Below are positions 8,966 through 17,218 of a DNA stretch of 59,808 nt, piece after piece; within the stretch, counting starts at the first letter, position 1, and every line of letters begins with the position of its first letter. Under the pieces are notes generated by a model. The model was given only the letters and a program-made list of their open reading frames with translations. It was not told where the DNA came from and searched no databases. Source of the stretch: a virus. A program made the position numbers and the translations under genes. The stretch spans positions 1-59,808 of the IMG/VR virus record IMGVR_UViG_3300007512_000039; one strand, written 5' to 3'.

Positions 8966-9100
8966 GTCGAGCCTCCAGTTGTGGTTGGGTTGTCGGGTGC
9001 ATCCAGGGCCAAACAGCTGGCGTTCCTGGGCGCAAAAGTCTTATGCCCGAAAGGACCGGCTCTTTTAGCCTCAGTCCTTCCCTTCCATGGGCAGACCTGC

Positions 9101-9559
9101 TCAGTCCGTCTCAGACTCATCCGAGGCGAGAACGAAGGTTCCGAATGCCTCTGCCATGGCCATCATGGCGGGAGCAGCAGTGGCCATCGCGACCTCGAGC
9201 GCTTCCAGCCGCTCGTCCTGCGCCTCCATCCGATCCACTTGAAGGCCGATGACCTCCGCCATCTCGGCCTTCAGAGCCTCCACAGCCTTCGCCATCTCAG
9301 CCCGAGAAGGTGACGTCTCCGGTCCCCGCGCCACGAGGGTTTCGAGGTTGGTGAGCCGCGCTTCGATGCGGCTATAGACTGTACCCTGCGCCTTTGCAGG
9401 CCTCTCGGACCTCTGCGGAGCGCGTGTTGCCTCTCGGGCAGAGGGCTGCGTCCGAGAGGCGGGGGCGGGGGCGGAAGCGGGAGGCTTCGCCGGCCGCCGC
9501 AGGGACAGCTGGTGAAGGCGCGAAGTGAGCGCCTCCGCAACTGAGGTCTGGTGATTCAT
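9101..9559 (-). CDS. Unknown coiled-coil protein, 152 aa
   Basis: The N-terminal 55 residues are Pro/Ala/Arg-rich and probably disordered. Residues 60-125 form a long helix with coiled-coil character (IEARLTNLETLV, VDRMEAQDERLEALEVAM). The tail is acidic. The ATG has AGGAG just upstream, but that ribosome site lies in a possible hairpin (9561-9602). Its role is unknown; a scaffold, tail-assembly or regulatory adaptor would fit. Confidence 0.65.
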   Translation of the reverse strand: MNHQTSVAEALTSRLHQLSLRRPAKPPASAPAPASRTQPSAREATRAPQRSERPAKAQGTVYSRIEARLTNLETLVARGPETSPSRAEMAKAVEALKAEMAEVIGLQVDRMEAQDERLEALEVAMATAAPAMMAMAEAFGTFVLASDESETD

Positions 9560-9560
9560 A

Positions 9561-9602
9561 GTGCTCCTTTGGACAGCAACATCGGTTTGCCGACCAAAGC
9601 AC
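9561..9602 (-). promoter_or_regulatory. Hairpin over the ribosome site of the 9559 gene
   Basis: On the minus strand GTGC-TTTGG pairs with CCAAA-GGA-GCAC, leaving the GGA of the Shine-Dalgarno site as a bulge. An inner stem TCGG-CAAA-CCGA sits in the loop. The start codon follows two bases after the stem. This could lower or control translation. Seen by eye only. Confidence 0.4.
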
Positions 9603-9625
9603 TTATGACTGGAATCCCTACGATT

Positions 9626-10339
9626 TCATGCAGTCCTCTGGAACCTTCCCATCATCCCCGTCAGCTCGTCATGAATGGAACGAGGCGTGTTTGTGGGAGG
9701 TTGCAGGTGAGGGTCCCGAATCACACCGTACATCTCGGTGTAGCAGAGGGCTGACACTCGGAGTCGGCGTCGTCCTTCCACAAGAGTGCGGTGAACCTTC
9801 TGCACTCGAAGCGAGGTTTCGTAGTCCTCTCTTGTTGCCACATGCGCCACTTGAGCGATGCACAACTTCATGAGGAGTACCCAGGCCCGTCCATCTTCCA
9901 CGGCCTCGGCCATGATGTGGAAGCTCTCTTCCGTCAGGCTCATGAAGATCTCAGCCCATGCTTCAAGCTCTTCAAGGCTGAAGCTCGTCCTACCAAGAGT
10001 CTGAGCAGCACTCTCATGTAGCTGTCGTGCGGTCGTAGCTGTGAGGTTCAGCGGTGTGACTCGGGCGTCCAGGATGCGAAGCACCACCTCCATCTCTGCC
10101 TGGAGCTTCCGTACCTGAGCTCGGAGTTCCAGGATCTCCTTCCGGCTCCCCCGTGTACGAGGCGTGTGAGATGTCCTGTCGCGTCGAAGCTCCTCCACCT
10201 CCAGCGGGCGGTACATGATCCGTCGCCCGTACTTCACCTTCGTCAATAGGCCGTCGCTGGCATAGCGGGCGACGGTGCGAGCGCAGCACTGTAGGTGTCG
10301 TGCGGCCTCTTGGGCAGTCATGAGGTTGTCTACGCTCAA
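9626..10339 (-). CDS. Helix-turn-helix DNA-binding protein, 237 aa
   Basis: Residues 7-52 (LMTAQEAARHLQCCARTVAR onward, ending MYRPLEVEEL) match the MerR/excisionase-type winged helix-turn-helix. This is followed by a basic linker, a coiled coil (ILELRAQVRKLQAEMEVVLR) and a helical C-terminal part of unknown fold. The probable start is a TTG at 10339 with AGGAGG upstream; an ATG at 10321 is the alternative. It is divergent from the large structural operon that starts at 10385, so it is a good candidate regulator of that operon. Role inferred from context. Confidence 0.8.
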   Translation of the reverse strand: MSVDNLMTAQEAARHLQCCARTVARYASDGLLTKVKYGRRIMYRPLEVEELRRDRTSHTPRTRGSRKEILELRAQVRKLQAEMEVVLRILDARVTPLNLTATTARQLHESAAQTLGRTSFSLEELEAWAEIFMSLTEESFHIMAEAVEDGRAWVLLMKLCIAQVAHVATREDYETSLRVQKVHRTLVEGRRRLRVSALCYTEMYGVIRDPHLQPPTNTPRSIHDELTGMMGRFQRTA

Positions 10340-10361
10340 TGTGCCTCCTGGCTGTTAGAGG

Positions 10362-10367
10362 TATAGT
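10362..10367 (+). promoter_or_regulatory. Possible -10 element of the structural operon
   Basis: TATAGT lies 17 bases before the ATG at 10385, in the short gap between divergent genes. It resembles the other -10-like hexamers in the window. The neighbouring HTH protein could act here. Inference. Confidence 0.3.
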
Positions 10368-10384
10368 CCTATGGAGAGGACACC

Positions 10385-11269
10385 ATGGTCTCCGATAGCG
10401 ATCTCCGAAGCCTGGCTCGTGGAGCGACTACCCGATTCCTTGACGGAGGCGGGGACTTCACGACGTGTGTGGCGAAGGTCGCATCGGCCTCTTCTCACAC
10501 TCTAACCGCGGAGCATATCCGTCGGGTGTGTGAGATGGCGTACCATGATGCCTTCGAGCGGGAGTGGCAGAAGCAGGCAGGCGGGAGCCGGCTGGTGTCC
10601 TTCGACCCGCCCTGTGCGAAGGAAGCTGCCCGGCTGTGCAATGCAGAGAAGGTTGCGGCCGCGCGAGTCCGGGCCACGACCGTGACTGGGCATCCGACCA
10701 TGGACAAGATCGCGATGGCAGAGATCCCGCACGTCCCTCTTCCGCCGCCCATCACGAACGCCTTCACCTCTGCCATGCGCTCCTCGCCTGTAGATCGGGA
10801 GCTCGGAGTCCGGGAGGCTCTTCACACCCTGAAGACTGCGGCCCAGGATCTCAATGAGGCGATCTCGCAGGTCGAGATCGAGATCGGCTCCGCCAAGTCG
10901 GCGGAGCTCTACGCCCACACTGCTCTGGGTCGTCAGGCTCGTCAGGCATGCCTGGACGGAGCGACTCCAGGCCAGGCCCTCGCGGTATGTGAGCACTTCC
11001 TGAAGGAGGCGGAAGGTGTTCCCGCTGACATCGCTGTGGATGTGCTGGCACACCTGGCAAGGGACATGATGACGGGCAACGTCTTCCCGGAGCCTGTGAA
11101 GCTCGCGGCCCCTCCGAACCCTCGTCACCCTCTGAACCGTCTGGTCGTGAAGGCGGCCCACATCCGTTTCGGACGACTGCAGCGGGAGATCGCTCTTGGT
11201 GATCTCCGTGCGGATCGTCAACGGCTGGAGAAGGAGCTGGGCAGTGAGCTCTACCAGCTCGGAGCGTGA
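10385..11269 (+). CDS. Unknown helical protein, 294 aa
   Basis: A soluble, mostly helical protein that begins the long structural operon. GGAGAGGAC precedes the ATG. It has KVASAS and VKLAAP, variants of the motif shared by head proteins here. The C-terminal part is charged and may form a coiled coil (RADRQRLEKELGSELYQL). The next gene starts four bases after its stop. A head-assembly role is likely from position only. Confidence 0.7.
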   Translation: MVSDSDLRSLARGATTRFLDGGGDFTTCVAKVASASSHTLTAEHIRRVCEMAYHDAFEREWQKQAGGSRLVSFDPPCAKEAARLCNAEKVAAARVRATTVTGHPTMDKIAMAEIPHVPLPPPITNAFTSAMRSSPVDRELGVREALHTLKTAAQDLNEAISQVEIEIGSAKSAELYAHTALGRQARQACLDGATPGQALAVCEHFLKEAEGVPADIAVDVLAHLARDMMTGNVFPEPVKLAAPPNPRHPLNRLVVKAAHIRFGRLQREIALGDLRADRQRLEKELGSELYQLGA

Positions 11270-11273
11270 GCGC

Positions 11274-11546
11274 ATGCAGCGGTTCCGGAAGCTCGCGCTT
11301 CTGGGAGCGGCCAAGGCTGTAGCCAAAGGAACGGCCAATGTGGCCGCGAAGGCTACAGGTGTTGGAGCGCGGACGACTTGGCGCACTGCCCAGAGAGTGT
11401 CCTCCGGCGAGAACCTCATGCCCAAATCCCGGGCCATAGGTCTCGTAGGTCTTGGCGGGGTTACTACCGTAGGCGGTGTGCGGACAGTTCGTGAAAACGC
11501 AAGAGCAGCTCGAGCAAGCTCAGAAGCTCCGTGGAAGGCACAATGA
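11274..11546 (+). CDS. Small Gly/Ala-rich basic protein, 90 aa
   Basis: The start at 11274 follows GTGAGCGC and gives MQRFRKLALLGAAKAVAKG. There is a basic amphipathic N-terminus and a short glycine-rich hydrophobic segment (IGLVGLGGVTTVGGV) that could insert in a membrane. Its stop overlaps the next start (ATGA). No family recognised. Similar Gly-zipper segments appear in proteins at 11543, 15882 and 23430. Confidence 0.6.
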   Translation: MQRFRKLALLGAAKAVAKGTANVAAKATGVGARTTWRTAQRVSSGENLMPKSRAIGLVGLGGVTTVGGVRTVRENARAARASSEAPWKAQ

Positions 11547-12673
11547 CCATCTCCATCTACACCGACTCTGACCTCTCTGCCGAGGATGTCCTGGAGCTGG
11601 AGGACTTCGACGGAATGCTCCACGAGGGATCGAAGCGTGCGTCCTTCGGACGAGTCGGAAGGATGGCTCGCAATGCGACGGAGAACACGGCTGCCCAACT
11701 CATTGCCGGCACTCTCGGAACTGCTACCGTGGTCGGCGGTAAGGCCATGTACGACAAGGCCACATATGGGCGTGACCTGCGGGCCATCACCGATGTCTAC
11801 CCGCACTTGAAGAAGTACCCCGAGAAGGAGCTTCGCCTCGCTTACAGCTCGCTGCGGAACCTGAACCCGCAGTTCGCCAAGGATCCTCTGGTAGGAGGTA
11901 CCCTCCTTGGGCAGCTCCTCCGGCAGCGGGATCCGCTCAACCCCAAGGCACTCCGTCTCGACCCGGGGATGGCTTCCGACCTGGTCCGCAATCGTCGTGA
12001 CACCCGGGGTGGAATCGACGAGATGGTCCCTGCGGCCTTCCAAGCAGGGATGCAGGGTGCGATGGATTACGAGGGCGTCCTCGGTGACCGTGCCTTCAAG
12101 CGGGAGATGGCCGCGGCGGATCGGTCCTTCAAGCGTGAGACGCAGACCGGCGATCACCGCTTCAAGCGGGAACTGCAGACCGGAGACCAGACCTTCCGTC
12201 ATGATGAGGCCCTGAAGGATCGCACGCTTCGGACCTCACAGTCTGCGGCTGATCGAGCTCAGCGTGGGAAGCATCACACCGAGCAGATCGAAGCACGACG
12301 CGGTGAAGAGCGGCGGCGGACCTCTCGAGAGCGGTCGAAGGGTGTTCGTGAGCGGATCGAACGGCTCACGGCCGAAGCCACACGTCGCAAGCACGACAAG
12401 ACGCTACAGCAGCAGAAGGACGATGCTGCGATGGGGCGTGAGCAGTACAAGGTCCTGAACAATCCGCTGTCACGCAAGAGTCGGAGGGCGCAGCGCAGGC
12501 GGGGGCTTCTGGCAGCGTACTCGGCCGAGCCTTCGCAGTCATCTACAGCGGATTACTCGGTGCGTGGTCTGGCTCGTGGTGTGGGTTCTCGGATTGACTC
12601 CTCGACCGGTTCGGGCCCTGATTCGGACCCGAGCACTCGTCGCGGATACCATCACCCAGGATCTCGGAAGTAG
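11543..12673 (+). CDS. Probable scaffold-like protein with 11-residue repeats, 376 aa
   Basis: The ATG overlaps the previous stop and has GGAAGG upstream. The N-terminus is acidic, followed by SKRASFGRV and a Gly/Ala/Thr-rich segment. From 12091 to about 12255 there are five imperfect 11-residue repeats (AFKREMAAADR, SFKRETQTGDH, RFKRELQTGDQ, TFRHDEALKDR, TLRTSQSAADR), typical of a hendecad coiled coil. The rest is very basic and Arg-rich. A rod-like internal head or scaffold role fits, but is inferred. Confidence 0.7.
   Translation: MTISIYTDSDLSAEDVLELEDFDGMLHEGSKRASFGRVGRMARNATENTAAQLIAGTLGTATVVGGKAMYDKATYGRDLRAITDVYPHLKKYPEKELRLAYSSLRNLNPQFAKDPLVGGTLLGQLLRQRDPLNPKALRLDPGMASDLVRNRRDTRGGIDEMVPAAFQAGMQGAMDYEGVLGDRAFKREMAAADRSFKRETQTGDHRFKRELQTGDQTFRHDEALKDRTLRTSQSAADRAQRGKHHTEQIEARRGEERRRTSRERSKGVRERIERLTAEATRRKHDKTLQQQKDDAAMGREQYKVLNNPLSRKSRRAQRRRGLLAAYSAEPSQSSTADYSVRGLARGVGSRIDSSTGSGPDSDPSTRRGYHHPGSRK
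12091..12255 (+). repeat. Five in-frame 33-base (11-residue) repeats
   Basis: These are imperfect tandem copies of an 11-codon unit inside the 11543-12673 gene. The period is kept at the protein level, with F/T-F-K-R at the start and D-R/H/Q at the end of each unit, which supports selection for a right-handed coiled coil. Confidence 0.7.
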
Positions 12674-12679
12674 GTCTGT

Positions 12680-15600
12680 ATGGAGAAGCGGTTCGATCTT
12701 TCGGGCACAGGACCGGGTGGATTTCCTCTCATCCATTTGGTGGAGCCGGGATCTGCCTACGGCTTGAACCAGACAGCAGGCCTTACGAAGACTGCTTCTG
12801 GCGAACATCTCTCTCCTGTCATCGAACTTCTTGAGGCCATCCAGCCGCAGCCGGATCGTCTCTACCTGGTGAACTCTGCCCTCGGTGCAGGGGAGTATGT
12901 CGGCTTCAATCTCCGAGGTGACTGGTTCACCGAGGCAGGACTGAAGCACACGCCTCCGGGATGGGACTCCATCCCTGTGTGGGACATCGATGCGCGTCGT
13001 CGCGCGGCCATCGTGCCGGAAGATGTGCCCGGCTACGGCCCAATGTGCTGGGGCTACCCCACGTTCTACAACGCACATCGGTTCCGGCACCATCGCAACA
13101 ATGATCCGAACCGGGCCTACGGCTACATCCTCGGAGCGTTCTACGACGACCGGATGCACCGGGTTGTACTGGTCTCGGAGCTCATCAAGGACCTTTGCGT
13201 CAAGCACGGTGCGCTCAACATCTATGAGCGCATCGCCCGTGGTGACTTTGTCGATACCAGCATGGGCTGCTTCCCTGCGGGAGCGATGGTCAGTCTCTAC
13301 TCAGGAGAGCGAAAGGCCATCGAGACCGTGGAGGTGGGTGAGTATGTCCTGACCCATACAGGGAGCAGAGGGCGAGTCAGGGCTCTTGATAGTCATGTGC
13401 ATGAGGGGCTGTACACGATCAAGGTTTCTGGTGTTGGTTCCATGGAGGTGACGGAGGAGCATCCGTTCTTCGTGATTCCGGTCGAGCAGATCAGGTGTGA
13501 AGTTCCAAAGACGCACAACTACGGCCGACAGCAGAGGGCGTGTGTCTCCTCCCTGAAAGACTTGAAGAAGGGCTGCCAGGGTTGTCCGGTGGAGCCAGCG
13601 TACGATCCTGTCTGGAAGAAGGCACAGGACCTGGACGTCGGCGATTTCGCACTCTCTCCGGCTCCTTCAGAGGTTGTGGAGAGGTTGACGGCGAAGCAGG
13701 CCAGGATCCTCGGATACTACGCCTCCGAGGGGAACATCTGCTGGTACTACCCGAAGAAGGGCGGGAAGCGTCAGCTCGACCGGAAGTACCCGGGTGGAGT
13801 GTGCTTCACGATCAACCACGATGAGGTTGATCTTCTGGAAGACATCGAGGAGCTCTGCTGCGCCTTGGACCTTCCTGAGCCGTCGGTGGCGTGGAGGGAG
13901 GGGACGTCCACGTTCAGTATTGCTGTCTACCAACGGAAGTTCGCAGAGTTTTGCCTCGCGATGTGCGGGAAGTACTCTTTGGCGAAGCGGCTGGCTCCGG
14001 AGCTGATGCTCGCTCCGCCTGACGTCCAGAAGGAGTTCTTGGGGGCGTATCTGAACGGCGATGGCGGTTGTCTTCGAGGGCAGGCATACATCTCGACAGG
14101 TAATGAGCAGCTCGCGTACCAGTTGCAGATGATGATGATCCGGTGTGGTATCGCTACCAGCCTCAATGTCATCAATCACAAAGGAACGACCAGCTCTCTG
14201 ACAGACAAGGATACCGTCGAGTACCAGATTTGGCTTGGTGTGCTTGGAGGATACCGGCTTCAAGATTACTCTTCGCATCCTCTGAGGAAGCCGAAGAAGG
14301 TTCTTAGCCAGAGGTGGACGTGGGTCGGTCCTGATGGGACGCCCTATGTGGCAAGTCCCGTTGTAGAGGCGTCGTACGACCCGGAGTGGGTGGGAGAGGT
14401 TTACAACTTCTCTGTGGACGACGACGAGAGCTACTGCATTTCAGGTGTGGCGGTTCATAACTCGAGAGTCCCCGACGATGAGTGCTCCATCTGTGGCCAC
14501 CTGGCTCGGACGCCTGCCCAGTACTGCCGTCATGTTCAACGAGGAGCGGTGGCCCCGTACGGGATGGGGAAGCTCCTTGCAGATGGCCGAAGGTGTGGGG
14601 TCTACAACCACCATCCCTTGTTCTTCGATGATTCCTTCGTGTTCATTGGCGCGGAACGGTCCGCGAAGGTGATGGACAACGTCACCCCACTCCTCCGTGG
14701 AACGAGAACGTACACCTCTCAGGTCTACATCCCTCCTCGTCGTATGCGTCGCCGCCGTGTTGCTTCGGCAGACTCCAAAGCAGCTTCACTACTCGGACAA
14801 GAGACGGGAGATGAGCAGCGGGAGAAGGATGTCGAGCTCGGTCAGGCTCTGGTCCGTGCGGCGAACCCTCCTGCGATGGGAGCGCACACAGGTTCCCTTG
14901 GCGACAAGATCTCGAAGCTCCTGTCTGTCATCCCGACCCTGAACGAGAAGCAGGACATGGCCCTGCAGCATGTGACGGAACGCATGCGTAGACAGGAAGC
15001 GATTCGTGAAGGATCCATGGAGAAGTCAGAGCTCCAGTTCTGGGAGCAGCGACAACTACATCAGCTCCGCCAGAAGGGAGTCTCGAAGGAAGACGTCTCT
15101 CAGATGCAGGCTGTGGTTCAGCGACAGATGCGCTTCGCCTTTGGTGGTCCGCGTCGGGGTGCACTCAAGAAGGCGTCCTTGATGCACGCGAAGTGGGCAG
15201 AGCATCTGAAGCGCATCCCTGTGCCTTCCCAGTCCCAGCTCGCACTCGTGGCTGAGCATGCGGCTCGACTTCCCCAGCTCCCGCCGAGTCTCCTCGACTT
15301 CATCTCCGAGGACTTGAAGCCTCGTTGCTCTGTTCTGGCAGAGATGGGTGTAGTTCTTCAACCTGAAGAGTTCGCATACGCTGCGGCACCTTCAATGCTT
15401 GAAGGCTTGACGACAACCCGTCGAGCCGCGTTTCTCAATACGCCGTTGCCGCCTGCGCCGATCTGCCCATCGTACACTCCGATGCCTCGGCCCGGGATAG
15501 CCGGTATTTGCCGCAGAACTCGGCGAAGGATCCTCTCCAAGGATCTTTTGGGCCTGCGCTCGCTGGCCCCGCGGCATGTAGGGCTCCGTCTCGTGATGGC

Positions 15601-15820
15601 TCGCCCACGACGACAGATCCGCTCGGATGTGTTGCCTCCTGAGGATGTGACCTTGAAGCGGGCATCCTTGCTCTACAATGATTATCGTCTTGGCCTTCTG
15701 GCACAGCCTCCGGCATGGAGCTATGGCTTTGATCGTCCGGGGGAGAAAGTCTCGTCAGTAGAAGAGCTCTCATCCCTACTTCTTCGACTTGCACACTGGC
15801 CCTCCTTCCCAATAGGATAG
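12680..15820 (+). CDS. Probable capsid-maturation protease/head protein with intein
   Basis: The precursor is 1046 residues; residues 197-594 are an intein, leaving about 648. The N-terminal extein has the pattern of phage prohead proteases: NLRGDWF, then YPTFYNAHRF-RHHRNNDP, then YGYILGAFYD and a hydrophobic strand VVLVSEL. Next comes GDFVDTSMG, which joins SRVPDDECSICG after splicing, with YCRHV further on, suggesting a zinc-binding Cys/His cluster. The C-terminal half is helical and carries K-x-A-S motifs (SKAAS, LKKAS, LKRAS). Position just before scaffold-like and capsid genes supports the call, but the catalytic residues are not certain. Confidence 0.65.
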   Translation: MEKRFDLSGTGPGGFPLIHLVEPGSAYGLNQTAGLTKTASGEHLSPVIELLEAIQPQPDRLYLVNSALGAGEYVGFNLRGDWFTEAGLKHTPPGWDSIPVWDIDARRRAAIVPEDVPGYGPMCWGYPTFYNAHRFRHHRNNDPNRAYGYILGAFYDDRMHRVVLVSELIKDLCVKHGALNIYERIARGDFVDTSMGCFPAGAMVSLYSGERKAIETVEVGEYVLTHTGSRGRVRALDSHVHEGLYTIKVSGVGSMEVTEEHPFFVIPVEQIRCEVPKTHNYGRQQRACVSSLKDLKKGCQGCPVEPAYDPVWKKAQDLDVGDFALSPAPSEVVERLTAKQARILGYYASEGNICWYYPKKGGKRQLDRKYPGGVCFTINHDEVDLLEDIEELCCALDLPEPSVAWREGTSTFSIAVYQRKFAEFCLAMCGKYSLAKRLAPELMLAPPDVQKEFLGAYLNGDGGCLRGQAYISTGNEQLAYQLQMMMIRCGIATSLNVINHKGTTSSLTDKDTVEYQIWLGVLGGYRLQDYSSHPLRKPKKVLSQRWTWVGPDGTPYVASPVVEASYDPEWVGEVYNFSVDDDESYCISGVAVHNSRVPDDECSICGHLARTPAQYCRHVQRGAVAPYGMGKLLADGRRCGVYNHHPLFFDDSFVFIGAERSAKVMDNVTPLLRGTRTYTSQVYIPPRRMRRRRVASADSKAASLLGQETGDEQREKDVELGQALVRAANPPAMGAHTGSLGDKISKLLSVIPTLNEKQDMALQHVTERMRRQEAIREGSMEKSELQFWEQRQLHQLRQKGVSKEDVSQMQAVVQRQMRFAFGGPRRGALKKASLMHAKWAEHLKRIPVPSQSQLALVAEHAARLPQLPPSLLDFISEDLKPRCSVLAEMGVVLQPEEFAYAAAPSMLEGLTTTRRAAFLNTPLPPAPICPSYTPMPRPGIAGICRRTRRRILSKDLLGLRSLAPRHVGLRLVMARPRRQIRSDVLPPEDVTLKRASLLYNDYRLGLLAQPPAWSYGFDRPGEKVSSVEELSSLLLRLAHWPSFPIG
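13268..14461 (+). mobile_element. Second intein with LAGLIDADG endonuclease
   Basis: A 398-residue intein starts with CFPAGAMVSLYSGE and ends SGVAVHN before Ser. Block B is EVTEEHPFFVI and block F is GEVYNFSVDDDESYCISG. Two LAGLIDADG-like motifs are visible, LGYYASEGNI and FLGAYLNGDGG. A Cys-rich insert (CVSSLKDLKKGCQGCP) precedes the endonuclease part. It interrupts a conserved-looking site between SMG and SRVPDDECSICG. Confidence 0.92.
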
Positions 15821-15881
15821 GATCCGTCAGAGCCCCTTGAACTTGGGCTCCCCACAGAGTCCTGCCGTCTCCGGAGACCTC

Positions 15882-16955
15882 ATGTCCGCTCTGCTCGCCC
15901 AGCTCGCCTCCCAGGGCATCACCGCCGAGGACCTCAACAAGGCCGCCAGCGTTCGCCTCTTCGAGAAGGTGGCTGCGGCCGAGGGCATCGACCTCAACTC
16001 CATGACCGAGCAGGCGCAGGACGCCATGTTCGCGCAGTTCGAGAATGACATCCTCCCGGAGATGGTCGGCGACAAGACCGCGTCTGCCCCGACCCAGGGC
16101 GGTATGCCCAGCATGGATGACATCGACCCTGCGAAGCTCGCGTCCGCCATCGGCGCGCTGTCCGACGACGACAAGTTCGGCCTCTTCGAGCAGCAGGCCG
16201 CCTACGAGGGCCTGGACCTCGAGCAGCTCGACGACACCAAGCTCGCGAGCGCGTACGGCACCTTCATCGAGGACTACCTCCCGCTGGTCGTGGTCAACGA
16301 TGGCAACCCCATCGACATGAGCAAGGTCGCGGAACAGGAGGAGGCGGCAGCGAAGCTGGCCGAGGCCGACATCCTGGGCCGCCAGATGGCTCGCTCCTTC
16401 GCCGAGGAGCTCGGGTGGGACAAGGCGGCCAACAAGGAGCTCACGAGTCGTCTGTCTGCCGCAGCGAACCGTGACGCGTTCATGAACCGCCTCAACCGCC
16501 GGACCAGCGGGCCGCAGTCTCCCGCTCCGAACTCGCGGGCCGGTACGGCGCGGCGTATGCAGGGCGGTACCCTGCCGCCGCCTGCCCCCGGAGAGATCAC
16601 CCCGAGCTGGTCGAAGGGCTTCGACAAGGTTCGGCGCCGGGAGGCGTTGAAGAACCCCACGAAGTCGCTCGGACCTCGGTACCGTGCTGGGCTTCGCAAG
16701 GCCATCGACGCGGCGGAGAAGAACCCCCGTACGGCCAAGGCCCTCGCTGCGGGCGCTGGGATCGTCGGTCTCGCTGGGGCAGGTCTCGGCGCGAAGAAGC
16801 TGCACGACCGCAAGAAGGCTGCCAGCGCCTTCGACGAGCTCGCGCTGCAGCGTGCTGAGGATCTGCTCAAGGAGGCCCAGGGCCCGACCCTCGACGACGC
16901 CCTCGACGCTCGCGCCATCGAGATCCTCGAGGCGAACGGCTACGTCTTCGAGTAG
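15882..16955 (+). CDS. Probable head/scaffold protein with K-x-A-S repeats, 357 aa
   Basis: The ATG at 15882 has GGAG 8 bases upstream and is preferred over a TTG at 15837. The N-terminal half is acidic and helical with five motif copies (NKAASVRLF, DKTASAPT, AKLASAIG, TKLASAYG, KKAASAFDE). A basic Pro-rich linker and a Gly-rich hydrophobic stretch (AAGAGIVGLAGAGLGAKKL) follow. Its place between the protease candidate and the capsid gene suggests scaffold or internal head protein. Confidence 0.7.
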   Translation: MSALLAQLASQGITAEDLNKAASVRLFEKVAAAEGIDLNSMTEQAQDAMFAQFENDILPEMVGDKTASAPTQGGMPSMDDIDPAKLASAIGALSDDDKFGLFEQQAAYEGLDLEQLDDTKLASAYGTFIEDYLPLVVVNDGNPIDMSKVAEQEEAAAKLAEADILGRQMARSFAEELGWDKAANKELTSRLSAAANRDAFMNRLNRRTSGPQSPAPNSRAGTARRMQGGTLPPPAPGEITPSWSKGFDKVRRREALKNPTKSLGPRYRAGLRKAIDAAEKNPRTAKALAAGAGIVGLAGAGLGAKKLHDRKKAASAFDELALQRAEDLLKEAQGPTLDDALDARAIEILEANGYVFE

Positions 16956-16970
16956 TAGCCGGAGGATCTC

Positions 16971-17192
16971 GTGAGTGGGATCTCTGTAGAGGCCCTTGAC
17001 TCGTTCTCTCATCACCTCAAGCAGGGGATGATGGGAACGGTTGTCAAGGGCCTCTCCGGTATGCGCCCCTTGTCGAAGGTCTCCAGACCTGTCACTTCGC
17101 GCATTGGCGGGCTATCGAAGGGGAAGGGTGCCGCTACGAGCCCAAACCTTCGGCTCGGGCAAAGCGGAACTTCTGCTAACCCTACGCCGTAG
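16971..17192 (+). CDS. Small basic protein, 73 aa
   Basis: The GTG start has GGAGGAT upstream. The N-terminus (SFSHHLKQGMMGTVVKGL) resembles that of the protein at 32906 (SFAEHVKQGIFPSVATPM), so the two may share a docking helix. The rest is basic, Ser/Gly-rich and probably disordered. Function unknown. Confidence 0.55.
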   Translation: MSGISVEALDSFSHHLKQGMMGTVVKGLSGMRPLSKVSRPVTSRIGGLSKGKGAATSPNLRLGQSGTSANPTP

Positions 17193-17200
17193 CCGTAGCG

Positions 17201-17206
17201 TATGAT
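17201..17206 (+). promoter_or_regulatory. Possible -10 element
   Basis: TATGAT lies 12 bases before the ATG at 17219, in a short non-coding gap. It is like the other hexamers listed. It could give a separate transcript for scaffold and capsid genes. Inference. Confidence 0.28.
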
Positions 17207-17218
17207 AGGGGAACCATC

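Noticed and set aside
10502-12202. 566-codon minus-strand frame
   Set aside because: It spans three plus-strand genes with coupled starts and has shadow-like composition.
8462-12673. Portal protein in the usual place between terminase and protease
   Set aside because: No gene here has portal size and pattern. It may lie outside the window or be too diverged to recognise.
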